A DNA stretch of 64,000 nucleotides. Source: Mucor racemosus. Taxonomy: Eukaryota; Mucoromycota; Mucoromycetes; Mucorales; Mucoraceae. The notes under the pieces were generated by a model. That model was not told where the DNA came from, ran no database searches, and worked only from the letters and a program-made list of their open reading frames with translations. Positions 23,881-35,274 of this stretch are shown piece by piece; the first letter of the stretch is position 1, and each line of letters opens with the position of its first letter. The DNA lies in NCBI GenBank assembly GCA_027405735.1, contig JAPEHQ010000018.1, forward strand, positions 930,001 to 994,000, read 5' to 3'. Position numbers and translations under genes: made by a program.

Positions 23881-24200
23881 GTTATATACATATTACAAAA
23901 TAATAAAAAAAAAAGTAAAATCAATCATTGTATAAAGAGAAACACCTTACCGAAACTGAATTGTTGAAGAATTTTTTACTCCTGAATAAAATCATTCAGA
24001 TAATTATTTCAAACTGGAATGCCAAATATTAATATCTCAAATTATGCTTGTATGTCTACCTTGTTAACTGAGGATTCCATTTTCTTTTATATACGTATAG
24101 AAAATTAGTCTTCAAATAATCCGTTAAAGCTATTGTTACATAATTTAATCACGATTTTTCGGGTGGTCAATATTTTATTTATAAATGGTTATTATAAACT

Positions 24201-25740
24201 ACCAACCATAAAGTAAACAAAATAGGCAATATCTGCTATCATAGAAACATACATTTTTCTACCAGAAAAACCGTCTGTCATACCACACATTCATTAAAAA
24301 ATTGCAAACGCAAGCCCTTAGACCGACGCCGTAATTGAGCATAATAGCAAGATTGGACGGCTATGTCTCCTATACTATGGTATATCTAAATTTTAAGTAA
24401 AAAAGCGTTTTTTTTCAAACTTTTCTCATATTTAACCACGTACGGTCTGAAAATTCAGTTTTTGTAGCGGACATTTTCGAGGCTCATTTTATCCTTACTA
24501 GCACTCATGATTTTGATCAAAAAACAGAAAAATCAAATTTTGATACCAAAATCGACGTTTAAATATACTACATTGTGAGAGAAAATTGTAGCCATGACTA
24601 ATACACATTTTATAAAAGATTAATATTAAACGTTAAGTAATGAAACTTAGCATTTTTGGCCCAAAAACGGTTTTTTGGTTAAAGGATTTTCATGTAATAT
24701 TTTGCAATAAAAATGCTTATTATTTTTTATTGAGCAAATAGAGCGCTAAATTTTGTATATGTGTATATTTTTTGTTTTTATAATTGGTAGTAGAATTAAC
24801 TCTAAATTTGCAAAACCAGAAATAAAAAATTAAAAAATGTCAAAATTGATGATCTGGACAAAAATAATTTTCTAAATCAATATTCCGCTTATAAGCCTGG
24901 TAAGTCTTAGAAATAAGAGATTTTATAATACTGGAGAACTTTTTCAAGAATTTACGATGCTGTACTCACTTGATTCAAGCTTATTACTTTAAATCTTTAT
25001 ACATGTTAATTTTGTATGGTAGTTTATTTAATGATAATATAGTCTTACTTGATAATCAATACGCTAGAGGTGATTTAAATTAAGTTTTACTCTTACCCCC
25101 CCCCTCCAACATAATAAACATAAACATGGTTATAACGTAGATAATAATGGAACAAAATGATTAAGTCCTGGACGCTTTTTTTGTTCGACAAAGATATTAT
25201 AACGTGCTGTAACATTAACAGATAATAATGTATTTCCAAATAAACAATAGGAAAAACATATACTTGTACCTTTTACTTGATTTCAGTTTATAAAAAACAA
25301 TATTAGTCTTTTTGTTGTAGTTTTAAACGTAAATAAAAGAGCTCAGGAAAGAGTAGCGAAGAAAAAAGATTTTGTGTGTTGCAAACAGAAATTTACAAAG
25401 GCATAAATACTTTTAGTGTTGCGAAACAGGTTGTTGTCGTTGTTTCCATTTGGTCCCCGAAAGAAGAACATGAACAGAACTCTTTCGAACCCCAAATTTC
25501 AAATTGATATATCTCGTCAATAAGGCAACTACTCTGTTAAATCAGGGTAACCCACATCTGCTTTAAAACATTCAAATTTCAATTAATTTTATTATAATTG
25601 ACATACTTTAGTAAATCAACTAAAAAACTTTAATCTCATTGCTTTGCTCATCTGGGCTGCCAGATCTGCACAAAATGCTTTATTCTGCCCATCTGTGCAG
25701 ATCATTATGCCCATGGGAAGCATAGTTCGGCCGTAGTAAT
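24201..25740. repeat. Dispersed repeat R1, copy B (5'-truncated)
   Basis: Collinear with 1895-3745 of copy A, starting within the conserved AAACAAAATAGGCAATATCTG block and ending at the inverted terminus (TCGGCCGTAGTA, one base changed at the CACTA end). It lacks about 330 bases present in copy A (2806-3137), which removes most of the dynein-like exon; only about 35 bases of that exon remain (25097-25131). The left half of the element is missing. Confidence 0.75.
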
Positions 25741-27518
25741 GATTAACAATGTTATTTGCTGAGCTCTTTTCAAGTCTTTCTGAAAAATGACTAAAGATAT
25801 TCCATTATGTATGCCTCTATGTTACAATTAGTAAGACTCTATTTGATACCTACTGGGTAATAATCAAAATATACAGACAGTAGTAGTAGGCTTACAATAC
25901 AGTTTACATTATTATTAATTATTTCGTGCAGAATGTGTTGTCGATTTTTGTAGAATCTCTTGTGCTTGTAAAATAAAATATTCATAAAAAAAATGGATAT
26001 TCGAAATAGCACTAAAAATACTGGCGCAGAGAAAAGAAGACAACTGATCTATCAGAATTACAACATTCGATATATAGAAGATCTCCGACAAATCTAGCAG
26101 ATCTTATCTATCCAGTAACTGATTTCTATCACCCAGGAACTAATAATGAAACATAAATTATAGCAATATTACTACTGAAACATAACATGTTATATCTATA
26201 CACATTAATAATAATATCTATTGTCACATCTAATGGATAAGGATCCATTAGATCTTATCACACAATTCCAATAACTATATAAACCCATATTTAATTCACT
26301 CTAATAAACGGTACTTTTTGTTGTAAATGTATGTAATAAAGAAAGATAAGTACGTGAGAATTAGTCAATCTTTATTAAATATAAAAACGAGATGGGGAAA
26401 TCAAAATGAAGGGTGAATGTCTACTGCTATTTATATTTGATTTAAGGATTGCTTACACACCTTGCAGTAAAATGTAAAATAAAAGCTTTGAAAAAAGATA
26501 CAGTTTAAATCCTTCTTTATTCAAAAAATAGATAGTGTGCAATAGGTCTATATTTCTACTCTATTTATATTAGTTGTGCTTTTGTTATATCTGGGAGTTG
26601 CACCGTAACTGTCAGTGATCTATCAGAATTAGGAATAACCGAATTACCAACTTAGGACTTCTGTCAAACCGTGATGTTTAACATGCGAATCAGACAATGC
26701 TGCATTCCATACATATATCATCATGCTACTTATTAAATGATTGAAGCATGATTCCATTGTCTTCATGCAATATCCATATGTTTATTCTTTTTGGTAAATC
26801 AATTAGTTTGTTTGTGATTTTAAAGTTTATATTGAGCTTCTTGATTTACATAATCAAGGCGGTCTTTTAATTCCCGTTTTTGGCATATTTGTTAATGATC
26901 CGCATAGAGCAATCCTTACTTTGATCTATGTGTTTCTTCAGCTTATTTTATGAATCAATTTGCTTTGTTTATGATTCGGTCTATTTTATTTATATGTTAA
27001 ATTACTAATACTTTCTGTATTTACTGTTAAATTCATGTTATCTCTATTGAAATATTAGAGCATGGTTTTATGTGAGATAACATTTAATTTCTTATGTGGG
27101 GAAATAGTATCCTAGTTCAGCACACACCTGTCTAGAACAGTGTTCTCATACTAAAATTTAGTGTCAATCCTCACTTATGCTAATGTAATTATATTCAGAT
27201 ATAGATGATCAGTCTAAAGTCTTTAGTTGCTCTTGGCAACACTAATTATTAATATTCTTTACTTTCTATCTTTTATTGTAAGTCTAGATTATCAGAACTT
27301 AGCTTATGTGATTATCAGGGTAATCATTTACAGTGTTTATATGACACATATGCTAAATACTGTATGTTAAGGCATAGTTTATTGTCATATTTAAACTACA
27401 ATTTAAGGTACATTTATATATGCAAATACAACACTTTTTACGTTGATTTTAATTTACAAAGTCTCGATAAATCAACAATAATTAGTAGTCCTTTGAAAGC
27501 TGTGTGTAGAAAGGTCAA
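25741..27518. other. Gene-free stretch with possible LTR relic
   Basis: 1.8 kb without a supportable gene. The 16-base word TGATCTATCAGAATTA occurs at about 26048 and 26619. Between them lies TATATAAACCC followed by AATAAA (26270-26310), the spacing seen in the LTRs elsewhere in the window, and TGGCGCAGAG resembles a primer-binding site. No matching target duplication was found, so an eroded LTR element is only a possibility. Confidence 0.3.
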
Positions 27519-27672
27519 ACAAAAAAAAAAGGCGAGGGGGTGATTAGCTGCGCTTCTAGCCCGGCAAACACAAGTTCCGAAGAAAATCCACTTACACGAG
27601 TTTCGAACCCACAACCTCTCCGTTTGAACTAGCTGTAAAGCGCATAAGTCTAGCAACTAGGACAAACGTCCC
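27519..27672 (-). other. Pol III-like unit: tRNA-related or SINE remnant
   Basis: On the minus strand GTGGGTTCGAAACTC (27598-27612) matches a tRNA T-arm/B box. GCTAGACTTATGCGC upstream resembles the anticodon region of a class II (Ser/Leu type) tRNA. About 70 bases downstream is a run of ten T (27519-27528 region), a Pol III terminator. A complete cloverleaf cannot be folded by eye and the acceptor stem does not pair. It is therefore a decayed tRNA or the head of a tRNA-derived SINE. The gypsy element begins about 10 bases beyond its 5' side. Confidence 0.35.
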
Positions 27673-27682
27673 CTCTATGTCT

Positions 27683-28017
27683 TGTCAGATACAAATATAT
27701 AGATTTAGTATTTGTATCTGGTGAGTCTGATCAATAATAATAGTAATAACAATAATAATATTATACTAAGATAGTATGTAGTAAATATATATTATAGTTT
27801 TGTAGTTAGATAGAATAAAAGGTGTCTTTATTATTAATACGGTTGTACCGTCAAGATATTCAATATACTTTGTGTAATCATATTTAATCTTTGTTTGATA
27901 TTTCTTGTTGCTGGTATTTTAGGTTTAAACTTCCGTTTCTTATTTCGGTTGGAGTTCAACATCTCAATGATATCCTGCAGATCAGGATCACTACTTGTAT
28001 CAACACTGATACTGACA
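27683..28017 (-). repeat. 3' LTR of the gypsy element
   Basis: 335 bp, TGTCAG...CTGACA, matching 34280-34614 with one difference (TATCCTGC versus TATTCTGC). The last ~60 codons of the polyprotein, including a basic stretch NKKRKFKPK, and its stop lie inside this LTR. Confidence 0.95.
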
Positions 28018-28029
28018 TCACCCCCCTTC
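28018..28029 (-). other. Polypurine tract of the gypsy element
   Basis: On the minus strand GAAGGGGGGTGA directly precedes the LTR start TGTCAG, where plus-strand DNA synthesis should be primed. It is at the same time coding, read as Lys-Gly-Gly-Asp within the polyprotein frame. Confidence 0.75.
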
Positions 28030-31000
28030 GAGACAGATGTTCGACCCTGAACATCGTTGGATTTGGTCATGGCAGTTGTAGAAGATTCGGGAGTGGGATT
28101 GGAAGAAGAAGGTAGTTTAAACGATAAATCAATAAATTTCTCAGTTTTAGTGGTATTTGCTTGAGATATTTTTGTTTGATTTGGAGGTGGAGCAAAAGAA
28201 AAATCACTGGAAGGAACTTGATTTGAGGTGGTTGTGGTAATATTTGTTTCTTGAGTGATTGAATCTGGGGGTAAATTGGTATTTTCTGGTGGAGAGTTAA
28301 TATTTTCAGGGTTTGTATTTGATTCTTCGAGTTCTGCGTTTAGCATTTGCTCATTGCTTTCAGGTTCTGATACTCTTTCGTCAATATCACTACCAGAGTC
28401 TACACTAATTTTCTCATTTAATGTTTCATGATCGGCATGAGCTGAAGGTAAATAAGATGAAGAAACAGTTGAGGAAACAGTTGAACTTGAGGATGATGGT
28501 TTTATCGGTTGATCCGGAATTTCGATATCACTATCCGCAGAAGACATAAAATCATAGCCGTCAAGTACGTGTTCAAACACACGATCATTGTTTTCTGTTT
28601 CATCCATAATACTACTGCCATGAACTGAGAGATCTTCTTCTGATATTGAGTTTGGTGTAGAATTTTTAGCAATTTCAGATGTACTTTGGCTATTTATGGT
28701 TTTAGGTACTGGCATATCAATGTAGTCGTCTTGTGGTTGATTTAAATTTTGTTCTGATGGTATACTAACTGAAAGTTGGCTGTTTGATGGTAATTTTGGT
28801 AAAATTTTTGCCATATTAGTAGTATCCATACGTAAACGATCAGCTTCACGAACTGCTCGACGACTAGTAGTAGGATCATACCAGGGAACGAGGGGTTTTT
28901 CGCCATTAGCTGCTTTAATCCTATCTACGTGTACCAAAGATTGGAGCGGTTCGCCAGCTATTGTTTCCAGTTGATACGTACCATAATCAGGAAAAACTTT
29001 TGTTACAATATAGGGGCCTTTGAAACGAGGTTCCAAACCAAATTTGCCTTCGTGAGTTAATATGACCATATCACCAATTTCAAAACTAGTAGGTTTGATT
29101 TTTGCATCCCAACGTTTTTTATCGGCTTCGCCCATGGCTTTTAACCGGAACTCAGCGGCGGCACGATGTTGGCCTAATAGTTCCAACTCACGCGAAGTAA
29201 TATCTGCCACTGTCCGTTTGTCCAAAAGCATTTCACGGGTAATATATGGTCTCAAAATATCACCGGGTAGTCTAGGTTCACGGCCATAAACCAAGTAAAA
29301 TGGACTAAATCCAGTAGTAGAATGTACCCTTACTCGACCTGCCCACAAAGCAGTGTTGACAAAATCGTCCCAGCGATGAATTGCACCATTTACGTACTTT
29401 CTCAACATTTGCTTTATCACGCCATTGTATCTTTCCACCTTAGAATTTGTACGAGGATGGAACGCAGATGTCAATTTGTGATTTGTACCAATACGTTTAG
29501 TGTAAGCTTGAACCAAACCACTAGTAAAGTTAGCACCACGATCTGTAATAATTTCGGATGGGCAACCAAAACGCATAACAATTTCCTCATAGATGAAATC
29601 AGCTACAGCTTCCATTGATGCCACAGAAACAGCTCTTGCAATTGGCCAGTTAGTCAAGTAATCCACTGCTGTCAGTAACCATTTATTGCCGTTTGATGTT
29701 GTAGGTAATTCACCCACAAAGTCTATGTGCCAACGATCAAAAGCTTTTGGTATTTGAAGAGGATGCATAACATCTTGATGCACATGATCACGTCGACTAT
29801 TCAATTGACAAGCTGTACAAGTTTTAAGCCATTCTAGAATGTCCTTACGAAAACCAGGCCACCAATAACGTTCTGCAAACATTTTCAACATAGTTTTGAT
29901 ACCTGCATGGCCAAATGACTCATGATATTTTAAAACCAAATCTGCTCGTTCTGAAAATGGGATAAACTTAAGTTCGAGTACCTTGCCTGATTCTAATTTC
30001 ACTTTTCTATATACTGTCTTTTGACGAACAACAAACTGATCTTCTTCTTTTTCCATCCGTTTTCGCAACACATCAGATTTCATTTTTTCATAATTCTTGT
30101 CGACATATAAAATAGGCCAATCCGTTTTGATTTGATCAGATAATTGATCCCAAGCAGCATACAAGTATTCAGGTTTTAGAGGAGGTATTTCCACACCATC
30201 ATCAATAAGTAGATCAGGTTTTCTAGAGAGTGCATCGGCAACTTGATTGTCTTTTCCAGCTTTATATTCAATTTTTGGCGAAAATAATTCATAATCTGCA
30301 ATCCAACGAACTAAACGCGGTGTAGGGTTTACTTGGGAGTGAAAATAAATTAATGGTTTATGATCGCTGTAAACTGTATAACCACCCTGACACCCATCAA
30401 TAAAACAGCGCCAAGTTCGTAAGGCATGAATAATTGCAATAAGTTCACGTTCTTGAGCTGGTAATTTTTGTTCTGCTTTTGACAGCTTCTTAGATTCATA
30501 TGCGATTGGTAACCACGAGTTAGTATTGGGCTCCTGTTGTAATAGTACTGCTCCGACACCAAAATCACTTGAATCAGTTTCAATTCTGTAAGGTTGGCTC
30601 ATATCTGGTAGTTTTAATAATGGTGGAGAAGTAAGCATTTGTTTTATAGCTGTAAAACTAGCTTCACATTCAGCATTCCAAACAATAGCACGTTTTTTGG
30701 CGCCATTACCATGAGTTAATTCAGTTAGAGGAGCTGCAATCGAGGAGAACGAAGGGCAGAAACGACGATAATGTTGAGCTAATCCAACAAATTGGCGTAC
30801 CTCTTGCACATTTGTAGGTCTTGGCCATTCTTGAATTGCTTTTACTTTTGACGAAGATGGTAAAATGCCTTTAGCTGAAACCCTATAACCTAAGAATTCC
30901 AATTCACGTTTCCCAAATTCGCATTTTTTCAAATTGATGATTAGACCTTCTTTTTCAAATATAGATAATACTTGACGAACATGTTTGATGTGATCTTCCA

Positions 31001-31260
31001 AATTAGAGCTATAAATACAACAATCGTCTAAATAAACCAAAGCAAACTTATCAATACAATCTTTTAAAACTCCGTTCATCCAAGTTTGGTAAGATGGTGG
31101 TGCATTTGAAAGTCCGAAAGGTAGTACAAGCCATTCCCACTTGCCATATCGGGTATTAAAACCGGTGAGGGGTATATCCGATTCCTGGAGCCTAATTTGG
31201 TGATAGCCCGAGCGGAGATCCAAACAAGTAAACCACGATGCACCTTGTAAACGATCTAAG

Positions 31261-31480
31261 TGAAATGTCAAAAGAGTCTATATAAATAATCTTGCCAGAA
31301 TATTGCACTTTTATTAACAATACATCCCTTGGATGTATTTATATACATTAATTATAACTATTACTAGGGTTTTACTATCTAAGAATATGATGTAAGTCAA
31401 TGATCCACATTGATTTACTGTAACACTAATTATAGACTGTGACCTTGGATGTGAGACATAGGATGAGTATTGACATAACA
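31261..31480 (-). mobile_element. Solo LTR, family LTR-A, inserted in the gypsy RT domain
   Basis: 220 bp, on the minus strand TGTTATGTCAATACTC...CTTTTGACATTTCA, flanked by a perfect 5-bp target duplication CTAAG (31256-31260, 31481-31485). It carries TATAAATACATCC and AATAAA, LTR-type promoter and poly(A) signals. Related copies lie at 36993, 61580 and 62274. Insertion plus duplication is 225 bases, so the outer frame is kept, but stops inside the LTR end the upstream part. Confidence 0.9.
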
Positions 31481-34268
31481 CTAAGCACTCGTCTATACGA
31501 GGTAAAGGAGTGGAATTGCGAACGGTAACTTTGTTCAAAGCTCTGTAATCAATACACATTCTCATTTCTCCATTTTTTTTCTTGACAAAAAGTACTGGAG
31601 CACCCCATGGTGATGATGATGGTCTGATAAGTCCTAGAGATGACAATTCACTCAATTGGCGTTGTAATTCATCGAGTTCAGCTGGGCTCATACGAAAAGG
31701 AGGCCGATTAATAGGATTAACTCCTTCAGGTACATTGATTACATGAGCAAAATTTTCTCGATTTGGTGGAAGACCAGGTAATTTATCTTGGAATACAGTT
31801 GGGAAATCCTTCATAAGTTGTTTTGTCCACATTATATTTTCTTTGTTGATTCCAAGATCTGCGCCATCCTTTTTGGATTCGTCGATCAAATATAAAAAGC
31901 AAGCTTCTATGCCGTCTTCTTCTAGTATATTCTCCATTTGTAAGTGTGATACTAAATAGTTCAATTCAGGTGGTTGTTTAATAGTTGTGTTTGCAACACA
32001 AGATGAAGACGATGGCGTCACAATGATATTTTGGTCACCACAACAAGACAGAGTCCAAGTGTCATCAAACCAGTCTGCAATAGGTTTGTGTTCTTTTAAC
32101 CATGATCTACCGAGAATAATATCGAATTTTGTATCGAAAACAAACGCTGACATTGAGCTAATGTGACCTTGTAAGTTCAATCCAAAGATAATCTTTTCAT
32201 TTATAGGAGATACATTCCCACCTGCCGTTTCAACTTCTCTACCTTGAATTTGACTACGTTGGCCATCAATTATTCTTGCAATTCTACCGGAAATATAGTT
32301 TTCACTAGCTCCATTATCAATTAGACATTTGACATTTACCACATTCAAAGAATTGTTTAAATTGATATTTGCGGAGTACAATGGCAGAGTTGAAGCATTT
32401 GTTGCATTTAATAAGTTGGTCAGATAAACCGAGTCAGTTGTAAAGTCCATAGTTGTTGGTGAGGTGTTACTGAGTACTTGTAGATCTCGTGTAATTGGAA
32501 CCAATTCAACCGGGCGACGAGCACTAACTGGGTTCACCTTTTCCCCAATTGGATTTGACATTGAACTTAAATCACTACTAGTTGGAATGTTTGTGTTTTG
32601 TTGATTCATAGAAGGTGTTAACGAGGGGTTCTCAGGAGTAACAGATGAAGGGGCCACATTATTAGAATCAATCATTGTAATAATTTGATTAATATCATGT
32701 AGTTGTTTATTCTTTTTCTCAACAATTTTATCACATAAAGACAGCAAATAAGAAGAACCATGAGATTTATTATTAGACGATGATGCGCTACACTGACTAC
32801 AATCACAATTGTGCTGTTCCTCTGAACTGATATCTTCAATACAATTCAAAGCACCAACGGACTTGAAAATCTTGTTGCGAATATTAATATCTAATTTATC
32901 AAATGCATGCATGATATCCAAAGCACGAGCAAAACAATCGGTTGTCATATGTCCAATTTTTTTACAATGATAACAAGTGACATTAGGGTCGTAAGGTCTG
33001 CTTTTATTGTTTCGATGGCGCTGGTTATTGTAGTTCTTGTTGTTATTGTTGTTATTGTTGTTGTTGCTGTTGTAGCCCTTGTTGTTGTTGTTGTAATTCT
33101 TGCTGTTGTTTTTGTAATACTGGTTGTTGTTGTTTTTACGATTTTGCATAATTGCATCGAGTTCCATGGCTTGAACATCGTTGTTACGGTTGTAATCCTT
33201 GTATCCAGAGTTACTTTGAGCGCCTGAAGTGATTTCGGGATGATGTGCGAATTCATATGCTAAGGAATCAGAAAATAATTTCTCCAATGTACGATTTTCA
33301 ATTCTCATTGAACGGATCTGAGCGATCAAATCTTTATCCTTTAGTCCACGCATAAATCTATCACATTTTTCTCTTTCATTAATATCTTTGATGGGGATTA
33401 CTGCATCCATAAATCTATCAACATAATCTCTGATAGATCCAGTTTGATGGATTGTCACAAGTAAATCTCGCGCTAAGTCTTGATCATTTGAAGGACGAAA
33501 ATTTGTGATGAGAATAATTTTTAGCTGTTCCCATGTAGTTGGCGTCTCGAAATTACTATCCGGATCCTCGTAATGCGAAATAATAGTTGCGGCACGTCCT
33601 GATAATAAGGAAGAAGCAAAATTGTAAGTTTTTGTTTCACTCCACATATTGTGTGTTTTTTGTTTTTCAATTAGTCGGATCCATGCATCAATCTCTGACG
33701 CATCACGATTACCACTGTAAGTAGGTGGTGTAGGCAGCTTTGTTTGGGGGAATTGTGATTCCATGAAAGCCCTCATCATGTTGGTCATCATTTGTTGATT
33801 TTGCTCAGCAAACATTGCGGCATTAAACTGTTGGTGATCACCCATTTGTTGTGTTTTATAATAATCGAGTTGATTAAGAGTGTATATAAGTTGATTATTA
33901 ATGTAGTTTGGTTTGATGTAATTTGAATAAGATTTGGAGTTGTAAATTGAATGCGAGAAATTTGAGATCTTGTGTATTTAAGCAGTTCAATTTCGACAAA
34001 TAAGGGTTCTACAAGCTGGAATATAATCACTAGCGAGAACGTAGCAGATATGAGTGTTCTACGAGCAGTAAAAAGCGAGAACAACTAAAATAATTTATAT
34101 GAGGGGTGGATATTATGATTCAGTAAATGGTTCTGATCTAGTAATTATGTTTCGATCTTTTCCTTTTAGTGAATACTTATCCGGCGTGCCTTGAAGTTTG
34201 ACTTTTTGTTTACTTATTTGCTATAGGCGACAAACAAGAAAAAAAAGGAGATAAAAAAAATACGAAAG

Positions 34269-34279
34269 TTGCTACCAAT
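34269..34279 (-). other. Primer-binding site of the gypsy element
   Basis: On the minus strand the 5' LTR end CTGACA is followed by ATTGGTAGCAACTTTC. TGGTAGCA is complementary to a tRNA 3' end ...TGCTACCA, as for initiator methionine tRNA primers in Ty-type elements. The tRNA identity is inferred. Confidence 0.55.
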
Positions 34280-34614
34280 TGTCAGATACAAATATATAGA
34301 TTTAGTATTTGTATCTGGTGAGTCTGATCAATAATAATAGTAATAACAATAATAATATTATACTAAGATAGTATGTAGTAAATATATATTATAGTTTTGT
34401 AGTTAGATAGAATAAAAGGTGTCTTTATTATTAATACGGTTGTACCGTCAAGATATTCAATATACTTTGTGTAATCATATTTAATCTTTGTTTGATATTT
34501 CTTGTTGCTGGTATTTTAGGTTTAAACTTCCGTTTCTTATTTCGGTTGGAGTTCAACATCTCAATGATATTCTGCAGATCAGGATCACTACTTGTATCAA
34601 CACTGATACTGACA
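34280..34614 (-). repeat. 5' LTR of the gypsy element
   Basis: 335 bp, nearly identical to 27683-28017. Because the polyprotein frame ends inside the 3' LTR, this copy also contains the last ~60 codons as an orphan frame. Confidence 0.95.
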
Positions 34615-34618
34615 GTCT

Positions 34619-35274
34619 GCTTTTTTTAATTGCCGTCCTTCTACTTGTCTGTTATTTTGTTTTTCTCAATTTGTGCAATATTGAGTAATTTGATCATATT
34701 TTTTTTTTTGGTATATAATACTTCTATTTGCTGAGTATCAGCGGCAATTTGGTTTACAAAAGTTTTTTTATTCCTGACTGAAATATAAAGAAAAACGTGT
34801 CGTTTTTGCCCTATACCATGTAATTATGCTAGGTACAATAATGCAAAGCTGATTTTATTTCACTAGAAAATATAACTGAAGTTTCCAGTGAGCATATAAT
34901 CAATAGATACAGAATAGCGCTACGTATGTATATAAAAATTTAGTAGTAGATAAAACGTGTATATATATACTATATAGTAACAAATTTTTTATAATCTATA
35001 AACATTGTTACGGTCATCAATGTTGAAAATACCAGATCTCGTCCGATTTCCACAGGAAAACAATATCTGCTAATACAGTATATATAATAGAAAAATATTT
35101 TTAGATTTTTTCTATGTAGAAGAAGCTTAAACAATCACATTCTATGACATTTGCGTAGTAATTATTTTTCTTACTAATTAATCAATAAAAAAAATTACAA
35201 TTTATTTTGTTTGTTCTGTCCTTCACAACCTACAATTCAATATACATTCCCAGGATCCCAGCAAATATTTTATC
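34619..35274. other. Gene-free flank of the gypsy element
   Basis: 656 AT-rich bases between the gypsy target site and repeat R2. No coding or repeat signal was recognised apart from T and TA runs. Confidence 0.4.

Larger units (their letters stand above)
27834..33845 (-). pseudogene. Gag-protease-RT-RNase H-integrase polyprotein, interrupted by a solo LTR
   Basis: One frame split into 33845-31314 and 31271-27834 by a 225-base insertion. Without it the frame would be about 1,928 codons with no other stop. Order seen: retrotransposon Gag; CCHC knuckle [14 protein letters not shown] (~residue 290); retropepsin-like site CLIDNGAS (~505; Asn replaces the usual Ser/Thr); RT start [13 protein letters not shown], then after the break LDLRSGYHQIRL and the catalytic VYLDDCCIYS; RNase H (ETDSSDFGVGAVLLQ, YSDHKPLIYF, VADALSRK); integrase HHCC zinc finger (HESFGHAG...CTACQ), catalytic Asp-Asp-Glu (WHIDF, ITDRGANF, KVERYN) and a GPY/F-like RFKGPYIV. 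A ~330-residue Ser/Asp/Glu-rich tail follows and ends in basic residues encoded by the LTR. The break lies inside RT, so this copy cannot make full Pol. Confidence 0.93.
27683..34614 (-). mobile_element. Near-intact Ty3/gypsy LTR retrotransposon
   Basis: A 6,932-bp element transcribed from the minus strand. Identical-length LTRs (335 bp; 27683-28017 and 34280-34614) differ at one visible site, start TGTCAG and end CTGACA, and are flanked by GTCT on both sides (27679-27682, 34615-34618), so insertion is recent. The 5' LTR is the right-hand one. It is followed by a primer-binding site (TTGGTAGCAAC), a 434-base leader, one gag-pro-pol frame (33845 to 27834), a polypurine tract and the 3' LTR. 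The order protease, RT, RNase H, integrase defines Ty3/gypsy. The frame is interrupted only by a later solo LTR at 31261-31480. Confidence 0.95.

Noticed and set aside
26045..26640. Complete LTR retroelement around the repeated TGATCTATCAGAATTA word
   Set aside because: The similarity does not extend beyond 16 bases and no target duplication flanks the segment.
27590..27670. Intact tRNA gene
   Set aside because: The T-arm/B box is good, but no seven-base acceptor stem pairs and the D and anticodon arms cannot be placed consistently.
28017..33256. Plus-strand frames over the gypsy element, including a long Val-rich one near 33 kb
   Set aside because: They are antisense shadows of the polyprotein; the Val-rich frame is the complement of its Asn-rich codons.
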